A program made the position numbers and the translations under genes. From positions 8,370,001-8,434,000 of the forward strand of contig NC_066296.1 of assembly GCF_905404315.1 (NCBI RefSeq): DNA of 64,000 nt. The letters are read 5' to 3'. Below, piece by piece: positions 44,301 to 55,900 of the stretch; position 1 is the first letter of the stretch, and each line of letters opens with the position of its first letter. The notes below the pieces were generated by a model, which was not told the DNA's origin, made no database searches, and was given only the letters and a program-made list of their open reading frames with translations. The DNA is from Leptidea sinapis (Eukaryota > Arthropoda > Insecta > Lepidoptera > Pieridae).

Positions 44301-47300
44301 TTCATTGCGTTATCCTAATCCATTTTATGTGAGAGCTCGTTAAAATAGGTACAACCCGATTCAGAGATTAGCTGGTACGAACAGACAGACAGACGAAAAT
44401 TAATATTGTTTTTCTGACATAAGCAGCATATAGGTACGTACACAAGCGTAAAAAGCTGTTATTTTCGCATTACAATATAAATGTTATTTAAATATGTGCA
44501 TATATATAGGTAGAATTTACTTGCCTATTTATTATATTATTTAAACAATAACTGTGTTGGTGCATTAACACTTGTAATATTTGGTGCATATGTTAGATAT
44601 ATTTAAGACACGGACAAGTAAAAAAAAGGACTCCGTGTCACCTTACATAACAGTGTAGCACCAAAACAAGCCAATTAACGTGTAAATACATAGCCCCACG
44701 CACACACACTACTACAAGCCGATAGGCGGCCATTATGAGAATTGTCATCGTCTATGACAGATCAGTTTGCGTCTCAATAAAATATTTTAAAAATGCCGTT
44801 GTGCATTGTGAATTAGTGTAAAAACGATACTATATAAGTATTTGTGGCCATATATGATTATTTAAGGGAGAAAAAATTGTGTAACTAGTATCCCCCGTAA
44901 CCGCACACACACTAGCATAACGGTGCTTCGCGCAGTCCTTCTTTTTTTACTCGTCTGTAATTTAAGATTACCTAAGTCACCGAAACAACGAATATCAAAT
45001 CTAGTTGACTTCAAATAAGAATAAATGAAGTGACTACAAAACTGGAAGTTTTGAAAGGAACACTCACCAGACAGGAGCACACCTCCTTTGCCAATTCAGA
45101 TGTCACAACACTTGATGTTTAGGAGAACCTATATAATTTCTGGTAGACTCGGCATTATAACTTGTACGTTCAAAATATTCCGGGTGATTGATCGATCTTA
45201 GACCTTAGTTTGCTATATTTTTCATCAGCGACGATGCGGTTACGCACGCGGCCATTTGAGAGTTTTTTTTATATGACAGTTCGCCAGATGGCGCACATCA
45301 CGGTTGTGCATAAGGAGGAGGGAAAGTTTGAAATGGGATAAGTAGGACAATTAGTATACTAATTGTTCTGAAGCCGCAACAAATTGTGTTATTACAAAAA
45401 AGTTAAACAAGTGTTGAACACTAGCATTAGATAAGTTCTATCACAAATATGTGTTTTTCAGTTGTTTAGCGTTCAAAAATCTTTAGACATTGCTTATATT
45501 TAAACACGAGTCGAAGCTTGTCTAAGATGTGTCTAACGGATAGATCATAATATTCATATGGAAGCTCATTATGGAAGATTTAGAGTTTAGATTATGTGAT
45601 GACAGATAGATGACAGCTGTCAAAAATGCGTTCCTTTAATGGTTCCTGTACACTTCCGTTTATTTTGTGCTTAATGACGTTTTAGTTAAACACAAGCTAA
45701 ACAATGCTTTGTAATAGAAAAAGATAAACTCCACTTTCGACGTCATTATTGTTAGGTCACTGTTTAACAAAACACGTGTCTAAGCCATGTTTAAATATTT
45801 TTTTTATAATAAAACCGTAAATGATGGCAAAATATTTGAAATACTATAATCAATTTCAGATTTATAAGGGCATCACGTGCCGAAAATATAAGAAATAATG
45901 TCCCCAGAATATAAAAGATATTTTTTTTTTCGAATTGATTGCGGTGCCTAGCGATTCAATAATGCACCTGCGTATATAACGACGGCCGGTCAGTAACTGG
46001 CGATGAACGTTGAATGAATGATTCACTCAACCTAACGACGCGTCGACGGTCCGCGTATTCTGATCAGTTCAGTAGTTTAAAAGCAACATTATATTAATAT
46101 TTATTTTTTCAGAAATTCCAATGCCGAGGCAAATAGAAATTTGCAACATACCAACGGTGAAGGTAGTCGCGGAAAAATATGCGAAATATAAGAAAAACGA
46201 AGTGGAAGTGAGGAAAACTGAGGAAAAGATTGTTTGCTTGGAATATGACGTTCTTCCGAAATATGGAAAAGTTATTAAACCTATGCAAAAGCTACGGGCT
46301 TATTTCTCTGTCAGGCCTACTGATTGCCAGGGTGAGATCTTTTATCATATAGGTACGGACTAGTAAAAAAAGAAGGACTCCGCACCGTGATATTAGCAAG
46401 TAACGCACCTTTATGCTATGCACCTTTGTGTGCGGTTACGGGGTATACCAGTTACACAATTTGTTCTCCCTTAAATAATCATATATCCACAAATACTTTT
46501 ATATTATTGTTTTTGAACTCTTTCACAACGCACGACGGCATTTTTAAAATATTTTATTGCGACGCAAACTGATCTGTCACAGACGATGGCAAATCTCATA
46601 ATCGCGACCGATGGGCTTGTATTAGTGTATGCGTGGGGCTATGTATTTACACGTTTACCGGCTTGTTTTGATGCCTCACTGTTATGTAAGTTGACACGGA
46701 GTCCTTATTTTTTTACTCTTCCGTGCATATAGGTATGTCAGATCGGCGCGATTTTGGCGCGGCCGCAGCGGCCTGTCAATGCGTATTATTTTTTAGATTG
46801 CTCTTAATTAGGATGATATGAGAGAATGTATAAGAAAGCAATTGAAACAAACTATAAGACCATGCAAAATAAACTATCTTATAAACAAAATTAGGGTCAG
46901 TATCTGGTCACGGCGTAGTGTGCCGTACGACACTTTTGATCTTGTATATGAAAGATCTAGTGCCAAAGGGCACTACCCGATTTTGCAAGGGGATTATTCT
47001 CCGCTGCGCTCCAACTAGATTCCACATTACCTAAGAACAATAGCTTTATTACGGCAACTATTAGATGCTTGTGTGCGTGGCATGGCCTTTCAAATTTTGT
47101 AACATTTAACGCTTCGTGTTATTTTACAATGAAATTAATCTAATATATAAAATTCTCATGTCGCGGTGTTTGTAGTTAAACTCCTTCGAAACGGCTTGAC
47201 CGATTCTCATGAAATTTTGAGTGCATATTGGGTAGGTCGGAGAATCGGACAACATCTATTTCTCATCCCCCTAAATGTTAAGGGTGGTCCACGCCAATTT

Positions 47301-48563
47301 TTCTTTTAATTTTTTCATCTTCCATCTACGATCAACAGTTACTTTTGTATCGCGATTTTAATATCGTGGTGTCTTTCTTATTTCTTGTAGTATCATTTTT
47401 ACAAATTTTTTTTCGCAACCCAATTTTAGTTTCAATTATTAGCAAAGTTTAACAGAACATGTGGCACTTCAACGTCACGCATTGATCGAGACAGGCTCGA
47501 GTACGCCCGCTTGGGCGTAGTAATAGTTGCCGCACTTTGCGACTACGCCTGCGCCATCTAGTTCGAGCGCAGCGGAGACCAATCCTTAATGGTAATCCTT
47601 AAGGGTATATATTATTGTTCTAAAAAATAGAATCCTTTTTTTATGGAAAAGCAGTACAAACGAGCGTACGGGTCACCTGGTGTTAAGTGATCACCGGCGC
47701 CCACATTCTCTTGCCACACCAGAGGAATCACAGGAGCGTTGACGGCCTTTAAGGAAGGTGTACGCGATTTTTTTTAAGGTACCCATATCGTATCGTCCCA
47801 GAAACACCGCACAAGGATGCTCATTCTACAGCCTTGAAAACAGTGGAGGATCCATCTGTTATTCTGATGTCGAGCGCTGCCGAACGCAAAGGCCGATTGT
47901 GCTTCTTTGTCGCTCGTTCCGCGCTCTCGCTTGCACTTCAAGCCTTACATGGAACGCCTCAGAGCGAGGTAACGCCGCATGAGTCATGTTTTTTCGTGCG
48001 TGCAGCCGGCTCTATCGAATTATAAGACGTTGTCACGTCAAAAAGTCACCAAAATTGGTCGAATAATAATAACAATTTTTTCCTTTCTAGATATTAAATC
48101 ACCCTTAACATCGTCTGTACGACTGAAATTCAACATTCCCGAGAAGGACATGAACGCATTGAACGATAAGGAAATTGAAATTATTGACGGAAAGATCTCG
48201 GAAAATAGACTGTATTTGGAGGACTTGCGTCGCATTCTTAGACACAAACAGGACGTGTACGTAAAGAAAAACAAAGCGTCCCTCGACTTGATGTGTTTGT
48301 ACAGAATGGCAAAGAGGCAGAAACCGGTGGAATGTTCTAGTACAAATGTGCTCTCCAAAAATGAATTGGAAGAGATTAAGAATTTGATCAAAGACAAATG
48401 CACGTCTAGTATGCACGGGATGGATCGGCACAGGATTAAAAGCGAGTCGAAGCGGAATAAAACCATGAACGTTGTATCAGAGAGTATATTCGCTGAAATT
48501 GTTAAAAGTTTGAAAACTGATAAAGCAGCCGCACACAAAAATACTAATGTAATAGCAATTTGA
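41377..48563 (+). CDS. Unrecognised basic protein, 391 residues
   Basis: Four exons join in frame: 41377-41574 (ends CAG|GTAGGT), 42614-42899 (ends G|GTAAGA), 46113-46331 (ends G|GTGAGA) and 48091-48563 (TGA). Phases are 0, 1 and 1. The product starts MYRGSLRHPNKK and is rich in Lys, Glu and Asp. Middle parts read FLKDHITFDSNRILPEHIVK and CNIPTVKVVAEKYAKYKKNE; the third exon ends MQKLRAYFSVRPTDCQ. The last 157 residues look helical and basic (NDKEIEIIDGKISENRLYLE, LRRILRHKQDVYVKKNKASL). No enzyme motif, signal peptide or membrane segment is seen and no family is recognised. The ATG is preceded by AAA; an untranslated upstream exon cannot be excluded. Introns are full of repeats. Confidence 0.8.
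41612..41812 (-). mobile_element. SINE, family A, old copy
   Basis: Diverged minus copy: 'cattacaatgtagtgcc', 'attgcgttcgtcg' and a head-side 'aggagtctaccact'. The middle is deleted. It starts about 37 bp after the first donor of gene 3. Confidence 0.65.
42267..42570 (-). mobile_element. SINE, family A, full length, near acceptor
   Basis: Complete minus copy from 'ttttttttatgaaactaagg' to the head 'aggagcccac'. It ends about 43 bp before the exon at 42614. Confidence 0.9.
43114..43153 (-). mobile_element. SINE, family A, 40-bp stub
   Basis: 'ataagggacgagacgagcag' is the extreme 3' end of a family A SINE. It is cut off exactly where the TIR element at 43154 starts, so that element probably inserted into it. 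Confidence 0.7.
43154..44075. mobile_element. 0.9-kb element with about 110-bp inverted ends
   Basis: The left end TATCCCGTAG..., with 'attgatagagttttagtcca' and 'cgattataatgctacca', is mirrored at 43945-44073. Inside, about 255-280 bp is repeated twice ('tgcgttgttttaact' and 'ctaacataacctaacc' occur in both). No transposase is seen. An end-like copy is at 11655-11960 and an inner piece at 57900-57990. Confidence 0.75.
44609..44959 (-). mobile_element. hAT-type MITE with ATTTAAGA duplication
   Basis: Starts CACGGACAAGTAAAAAAAAG and ends CTTTTTTTACTCGTCTGTA. It is flanked on both sides by ATTTAAGA (44601-44608, 44960-44967), an exact 8-bp duplication. Same family as 14115-14275 and 46354-46725. 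Confidence 0.85.
46354..46725 (+). mobile_element. hAT-type MITE 22 bp after a gene 3 donor
   Basis: Starts TACGGACTAGTAAAAAAAG and ends TTACTCTTCCGTG, flanked by CATATAGG on both sides (46346-46353, 46726-46733). It lies immediately after the third exon of gene 3 (46331). The two family members at 44609 and 46354 are in opposite orientation. Confidence 0.85.
46740..46992 (+). repeat. Repeat shared with 39140-39370
   Basis: Ordered words in common: 'gtcaatgcgtattattt', 'ctataagaccatgcaaaata', 'gtagtgtgccgtacg' and 'cccgattttg'. Probably a DNA-transposon fragment. Confidence 0.6.
46993..47582. mobile_element. MITE split by a Helitron
   Basis: Second copy of the MITE at 29654-29983. The left end CTCCGCTGCGCTCCAACTAG and the inverted right end are both present, but a Helitron from 47139 to about 47405 interrupts it between 'acaatgaaattaa' and 'caacccaattttagtttc'. 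Confidence 0.75.
47139..47405 (+). mobile_element. Helitron inserted in MITE
   Basis: The 5' end TCTAATATATAAAATTCTCA is typical of lepidopteran Helitrons, followed by 'cggcttgaccgattctcat' and 'taagggtggtccacgcc'. The 3' end is not clear and may be truncated. Confidence 0.65.
47635..47825 (-). mobile_element. LINE 3' tail, family B
   Basis: Minus copy of the family B tail, with 'gtgttaagtgatcaccggcg' and 'ccatatcgtatcgtccc'. It lies in the last intron of gene 3. Confidence 0.7.
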
Positions 48564-48640
48564 AATTAAAATGATTCATTCTGTACAATAAGACCTTTTT
48601 TATTTCACTAGATTTATATCTGTAAGCTTTAGACACACTT
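48564..48640. other. 3' flank of gene 3
   Basis: Directly after the TGA. No clear AATAAA is found; AATAAGACC at 48588 is a weak candidate for a poly(A) signal. Confidence 0.3.
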
Positions 48641-49617
48641 GAAATGAAATGAAAATGAATTTATTTTGGAAGAAAAACTGACACATTCACACAAAAATGT
48701 TTATGAGAACAAAATATATGCTTAATCCAATACTTAACTTACTTAATACAAAAGAAACAAAAGCAAAACTTGATGTGGCAGTGGTCTTCCAAAACTGGAG
48801 TCCACTCAGTTATAGTTGTGTCCATACATTATGAGCACAACACTGATTTTCAGTGACCCCACTGTGTGAAGTTTGGAGCTGAACTGACATATTTTAAAAG
48901 CAAAATATATATATAAATTGAAGCACTAAAATAATTATTATAAAAAAATTGACTAACAAAAAAATGTTACTAAAAAAAATAATGACAACAAAAATAATAA
49001 AAAACGTATGTGTGTAAGGAAGAAAAAATAATAATAAATACGAGTAGGTATTTTATATAATACAATGAAATTTAAACAGTGCTCACCAAGGCAGGAGATG
49101 TAGGGAGGTATTGGTCATTAATATGTATTTTTTATATTTTTTTCTAAAGTCGAGACTGTATATAAACCCCGTAGCGGCGGTGGTAAATTATTCCAGCACT
49201 TGGTGGCATTGTACTTGAAACTTCCCCTGAAAGCCGCAGTGTGATGCTTGGGAGGACAAAGATTGCCGACAGATCCTTGTCACCTATATTCAGTTAGGTA
49301 TGTTGAAACTGTTTTGAGCTGTCAGCCATAGAGGGCCATATATTGTCCCAATCAGCGTCCAGGATTTGACGCTAATTGAAAGGACTTATGATCAAAGACG
49401 TAAGTGCTCTGCTGGGGCTCCGAGTAAAATGCCGTATGCCTAAAAATGGCCGCTGAATTGCTTGGAATTGGATGAGAGATCGGACTAGAGCGTAAGCAAT
49501 ATCCAAATTCCGTCGGAGATTTCTAGATCTGTATTTTCCCGGGTACGGATCGAACTCTGATCGGACGTAGTGTGAAAGTGCTCTTATTTGTTGAAATTGT
49601 CTGAAATTAAACAAGTT
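48640..49617 (-). mobile_element. LINE 3' end with TTTCA tail
   Basis: The minus strand between 49262 and 49150 encodes HTAAFRGSFKYNATKCWNNL followed by PPPLRG, the usual end of a LINE pol ('F..SA..CWN.LP'). The 3' untranslated region continues to about 48640 and ends in ATTTTCATTTCATTTCA-like repeats. The part 49265-49617 is probably earlier pol or a second repeat and is not resolved. Confidence 0.55.
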
Positions 49618-50299
49618 TTCATAAATTCACATCTTCTTTAAACAACAAATAAAATATTACAAAACGTTCCATGAAAGATATAAAAAAATAAGGACTTATA
49701 CGAATACATTTTAATCTTAAAACAATATAACACGTACAATCCTAAATAATGTACAAATGACACGAGGTATTGGCTAAATCAATTTAGAATTTATATAAAT
49801 TAATTATTAGGTCAGTTAAACTATAAAGGAGCAGATATTTTATAAACGCATTATCACGCATTTCGTATTCTAAAGCGCCCTAATTGGGGCGCATTTTGAC
49901 AGCAACTGTTGTCAGTGACAAAAATATATTATTATCTTTATATTTCTTATTTTTTTTTAACTCATACAGTAATTACAGTAGTTTTTGATCACGCTATCGG
50001 TTTAACGTCATGTTAATGTGTCAGTATGATGCGCGAATTAATTTTATGTATATTATAATCATTGGACATAACATCCACCCTGTATAATTATAAGACGACA
50101 CGACTATACCCCATGGAGGGGAATTATCTTAAATATTGTAGATTTAACATTTTACTGAAGGAAGACTATATTCTTAGGCTACAGCTTTAGTATACCGATC
50201 GAAAGGCTTATTTTTTGCTACATAACATAGCATCAGAAATAAAAGAAAGAGCATAATTATTGCATTTGATATAAAATTTTGTTCAGAAAAATGAAAAGT
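49618..50299. other. Convergent intergenic stretch
   Basis: AT-rich, between the LINE remnant and the minisatellite downstream of mtnB. Nothing is recognised. Confidence 0.4.
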
Positions 50300-51670
50300 T
50301 CCCAACTATTATAATAAAACATAAACGTTAGCTGATAGAATCAGTGTTCGTTCCCATTTTGAACAACTATTATTAATATAACATAAACGTTAGCTAATAG
50401 AATCAGTGTTCGTTCCCATTTTGAACAACTATTATTAATATAACATAAACGTTAGCTAATAGAATCAGTGTTCGTTCCCATTTGGAACAACTATTATTAA
50501 TATAACATAAACGTTAGCTAATAGAATCAGTGTTCGTTCCCATTTTGAACAACTATTATTAATATAACATAAACGTTAGCTAATAGAATCAGTATTCGTT
50601 CCCATTTTGAACAAATATTATCAATATATTAACATAAACGTTAACTAATAGAATCAGTGCTCGTTCCCATTTTGAACAAATATTATTAATATAACATAAA
50701 CGTTAGCTGATAGAATCAGTGTTCGTTCCCATTTGGAACAACTATTATTAATATAACATAAACGTTAGCTAATAGAATCAGTGTTCGTTCCCATTTTGAA
50801 CAACTATTATTAATATAACATAAACGTTAGCTAATAGAATCAGTGTTCGTTCCCATTTGGAACAACTATTATTAATATAACATAAACGTTAGCTAATAGA
50901 ATCAGTGTTCGTTCCCATTTGGAACAACTATTATTAATATAACATAAACGTTAGCTAATAGAATCAGTGTTCGTTCCCATTTTGAACAAATATTATTAAT
51001 ATAACATAAACGTTAGCTGATAGAATCAGTGCTCGTTCCCATTTTGAACAAATATTATTAATATAACATAAACGTTAGCTGATAGAATCAGTGCTCGTTC
51101 CCATTTTGAACAAATATTATTAATATAACATAAACGTTAGCTGATAGAATCAGTGCTCGTTCCCATTTTGAACAAATATTATTAATATAACATAAACGTT
51201 AGCTAATAGAATCAGTGTTCGTTCCCATTTGGAACAACTATTATTAATATAACATAAACGTTAGCTAATAGAATCAGTGTTCGTTCCCATTTTGAACAAA
51301 TATTATTAATATAACATAAACGTTAGCTGATAGAATCAGTGCTCGTTCCCATTTTGAACAAATATTATTAATATAACATAAACGTTAGCTGATAGAATCA
51401 GTGCTCGTTCCCATTTTGAACAACTATTATTAATATAACATAAACGTTAGCTAATAGAATCAGTGTTCGTTCCCATTTTGAACAACTATTATTAATATAA
51501 CATAAACGTTAGCTAATTGAATCAGTATTCGTTCCCATTTTGAACAAATATTATTAATATATTAACATAAACGTTAACTAATAGAATCAGTGTTCGTTCC
51601 CATTTTGAACAAATATTATTAATATAACATAAACGTTAGCTAATAGAATCAGTGTTCGTTCCCATTTCGA
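50300..51670 (-). repeat. 22-copy minisatellite containing the mtnB stop
   Basis: About 22 head-to-tail units of roughly 60 bp. On the plus strand each unit contains 'acataaacgttagctaatag', 'aatcagtgttcgttcccatt' and 'gaacaactattattaat'. Variants (ttggaac/tttgaac, aacaac/aacaaa, gctaatag/gctgatag) alternate, and a longer unit with 'atattaacataaacgttaac' occurs twice (about 50625 and 51555), suggesting higher-order duplication. The rightmost unit runs into the mtnB coding end at 51649-51670. Confidence 0.95.
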
Positions 51671-52885
51671 ACAATTTCCGTATGTGGGTTGAGAGATGGA
51701 TCCAAGCCTAACTTCTTCATTTCGACGGCCATTTCAAACAGGTAATCATAGCATTCAGTCCTGAAATCATAAATCATTTATTTGCATCAATATATAAGAG
51801 ATTTCCACCTATGTTTTGACTCATCGTGATATCTGTGGAACCATAAACACTCCGTAGATACATGGCTGATATGACGACTATTATGGAAATTGGTCAGGGT
51901 AAAATTGACAGTCCAACCTTGATATTCCTGACCTCAATATTCCGTACCAACATTATAGAAAAAAAATCTCCTCTATATTCCACTCATGCGCACAAACTAT
52001 TGATCACGCTCCTTTTTACCACGTACTTCTAAAAATTTTAACAAACTAAAATCATCCGAAATAGATCTTTTTTGTTCCAATTTAGGTAGTGTTAAGATTC
52101 GTATTATACAAAGATTATTTTAATGACAAAATAATATGACGTGTATACTTTTAGGCGAAGAATAAGCAGAAAACACGCAAACATGGTGTTTTTAGACAAG
52201 TTTTGTTGTGAAAGTATAGCATTACGAGCTATGAACACTACTTAATCCTGTTACACATATCCTTAAGTCTAATTTGTAGGTTGCTAATGCTTGCTGTTGG
52301 TTATAGTTAGCACTGCCGAGCCTTTTAGAACTACCACATTTCTTTGAAGTTAAACAAGATTTTTGGCATGGCGTGGCGCATTTTTTCGGTACTTCTCTCA
52401 GAAAAGTTATTCTTATAGCTCGTACTTTTTTCTGTAGGTTCATTTATTCAGATTAGTAGTGAATAACACGGATTGTAAGCATATAAACTGTTTTCCACCC
52501 AAGAATTTTGAAAATATTAGCTTTGTTACATAAATCGCGGGCCGGCAGCCGTGAACTCATATCGCTCAAGGTAGCTGGCATTTAGTGTCGCCTTAAGTCA
52601 ATTTAAATTGCAAAAATGCGTAAGTTACCTAGTACATAGTAATGCCTTAATTAGTTTAAGCATTTGTAAAAACGTTAAAAAACTATTTAATACCTATTTG
52701 TGGAGGCTCTTAATTGGCCCATATGTAAACATGTATTTGTATTGACGGCTGTTAGCCACCCTATGAAAATAAAATAAAATAAGGTGTAGAGTCTTGAAAT
52801 TTGTTAAGAATAGTCCTTCTCACACTCCTCACCCGCTAGTTTTTTTTTTATTATTTACAGAAAAACTTCTGTCGGGTCAGTTAGG

Positions 52886-52928
<43 letters not shown>

Positions 52929-55900
52929 TTATTGTGTGCGTGTGTACGTCACAGAACTCCTCCTAGACGGCTGGACCGATTTTTATGAAATTTTTTGTGT
53001 GATTCGAGGGGGATTCGAGGATGGTTTAGATTCACAATTGAACTACCTTCTAAACGGCTGGACCGATTTTGATGATATTTTTGTGTGTTCCAGTGAATTT
53101 GAGATTGGTGTGTGTCTTCAGGTGGATTCGAGAATGGTTTAGATTCACAATTAAACTACCTCCTAAACGGCTGGACCGATTTTGATGATTTTTTGTTTGT
53201 TTCAGTGAATTTGAGATTGGTTTAGATTCTCAATTCCGTCCATATAATATAATTCTCTTGCTCATGTGTATGTTAGTGAAGTCCTGCTAACGGCTGGACC
53301 GATTTTTCAAATTTAAGACGTGTGTACAGGACAACGTCTGTTGGGTCCACTAGTATATATATTATATGAAAACACTCATCACGATATCTCTGGAACCATA
53401 AGGAGTAGTACAGCATGACTGTGTTGTAGAAAGTGTTGTAACAACAAAATTTTTAGGACTTTACATTGACAGTAAATTAAACAGGAAGGCACATGCAATA
53501 AAACTAAAAAGATAAGTAAATTCTGGTACGCACTCTAAGAGCTTTCAAAAGTCTCTAATAGACAAACTGTTCTGACAGTATATCATGGATTCGTTGTATC
53601 CAACTTACGATACGTTAAATTTTCTGGGGAAACTCATGCGAAAAAGATATAATTTTTAAAACCGAAAAGAGCTGCATTAGGTAAATGTTACCAGTTGGAG
53701 GCTCCTTTGCACAGGATGCCGGCTAGATAATGGGTACCACAACGGCGCGGTGTAAGCATTACTGTGTTTCGGTCTGAAGGGCGCCGCAGCTAGTGAAATT
53801 ACTGGGCAAATGAGACTTAACATCTAATGTCTCAAGGTGACGAGCGCAGTTGTAGTGCCGCTCAGAATTTTTGGCGTTTTTCAAGAATCCTGAGCGGCAC
53901 TGCACTGTAATGGGCAGGGCGTATCAATTACCATCAGCTGGACGTCCTGCTCATCTCGTCCCTTATTTTCATACAAAAAAAAATGTGTTGTCTTAAAATA
54001 ACAGATGGTTGTAAACCAGACAATACGACATGGGTACCTTCAAAAAAAGCGCGTACACCTTCCTTAAAGGCCGGCAACGCTCTTGTGATTCCTCTGGTGT
54101 TGCAAGAGAATGTGGGCGGCGGTGATCACTTAACACCAGGTGACCCGTACGCTCGTTTGTCCTCCTATTCCATAAAAAAAAAAGTTGTAAACCATTCCTT
54201 AGACAACTTAAAATTTTTACTTCGACCTAGTAAAAACTAACCATTATACATTTGTCAGAACATCCACAATATAAATTTGAGAAGCAAGAATAGATACGTT
54301 TACATGGTAGCAACACAGTTCCTATGTACAATAGTGTTCTTGAAATGGCGCCGAGAATATCTAACAAGCTACCAACTAATATCACAGTTGACGTATTTAA
54401 AAAAGAAACTATTTAATATCCTACTGACAAAATCTTACTATTCTATAAAATACTTATTTTCACTCAATTGACTTTTTAAAATATCATTTTACTTAATTTA
54501 ATTACATACTTACTAACTAATGTTTTTACCAATTTAAATTATTTAGATGTCAATTTACTGACATTGTGTATATCTTAATATATATAAATTACGTGACACG
54601 TTGTTTGTCCGCGATGGACTCCTACACTAATGAACGGATTTTAATGGGGATTTAGTCTAGACAGTAAATTAATTCTTGATACACATATTGATAGGATAGG
54701 TAATAAAGCGAACAAAATGTATGGTTTTATTATGCGAACTATGCGTAATTTTAAGAAACCCTCAACGTTGTTACTTTTATACAAAACGCTTGTACGATCA
54801 CAACTTGAATATGCTGTTTCTATTTGGAACCCACTTTACAGTAAATACATACAGTATCTTGAATCAATACAAAAAAGATTTTTACGCAGTATGCATTACA
54901 GATGTGCAAGAGCCAATATTTCGTATGATCAATTGCTTGAAAAATACAATATTCTAGATTTAAAAGCCAGACGTGAACAACTTGAAGTAATGCTTCTATA
55001 CGACATATGCCATAATAAATATGATTGCATTGATCTAACACGCAAGCTGTATTACAGAGTTCCTGTACGTCATCTCTCTAGGGCTACACGCGCTCATCAA
55101 CTTTTTGCCTTAAAAAAGTGTCGTACAAATGCTGGCATGCGCTCTCCAATTCATAGGATGGTCTCATCTTATAACCAAAACTTCCTTGACATTGACATAC
55201 TAGAAACAAGAGTGGGTACCTTTAAGAAACTGATATTTAACAAGTTGCATAAAATAATTTCGTAATCTTTGTGACTAATATTGTTATATAATGTGGATAA
55301 GTTTTAATATATATATTTGTATGATTCTATGTATGTGTATATGTATGTATTTTAAAACCTTTGGGATAAGGTGAGTTTAGTGAATTTGTTTCTCCAACAC
55401 AAATAAGTAATCTGTGGATAACGTAGTTGATTATACATGTATTTATATTGTAAGAATTGTAATTATTAAGTAAGATGTCATGTATAGTTGTTTGTTGTTC
55501 CCAATAAATAAAATAAAATAAAATAAAATAAAATTACTTCATGGAGTGCAATTTGGTCCAACTTGAGAGATAGGATAGTTTTAATTTCGATTTGGTATAA
55601 TAATTTTGATTTTCAATATTTATTTTGAATGGACATATTTTCTATGAGAGAATTTAGTGACGCACGGTTTGACAGTTCCGCTGTGAAACAATTTCATTAT
55701 AACAACAGGCAGCATTTTTTACGAAATAATTCTTGATGTTTTGAAATATTATTGGCAAATTTCCCATAAAACAGTATTTTTTTATTATCTACAGAACAAA
55801 GTCTGTCGGGTCCACTAGTAAATAATATATTTGTTTGACTTGTTATTAATTATTATTATTTGTACGCCATGGCATGCTGGCAAGGAATGGAGAACTTTTA

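Noticed and set aside
47979..48563. Single-exon 194-codon gene starting at 47979
   Set aside because: The first 37 codons precede a strong acceptor (TTTTTTCCTTTCTAG at 48090) and look non-coding; the rest is the last exon of gene 3.
49372..49614. Minus ORF of 80 codons
   Set aside because: Adjacent to a LINE 3' end and without a motif of its own; probably repeat sequence.
50300..51670. CRISPR-like array
   Set aside because: Units are head to tail without unique spacers, in a eukaryotic genome; it is a minisatellite.
52222..52443. Minus ORF with Lys/Cys-rich start, in mtnB intron 5
   Set aside because: No splice context, no second copy, no domain; low-complexity frame only.
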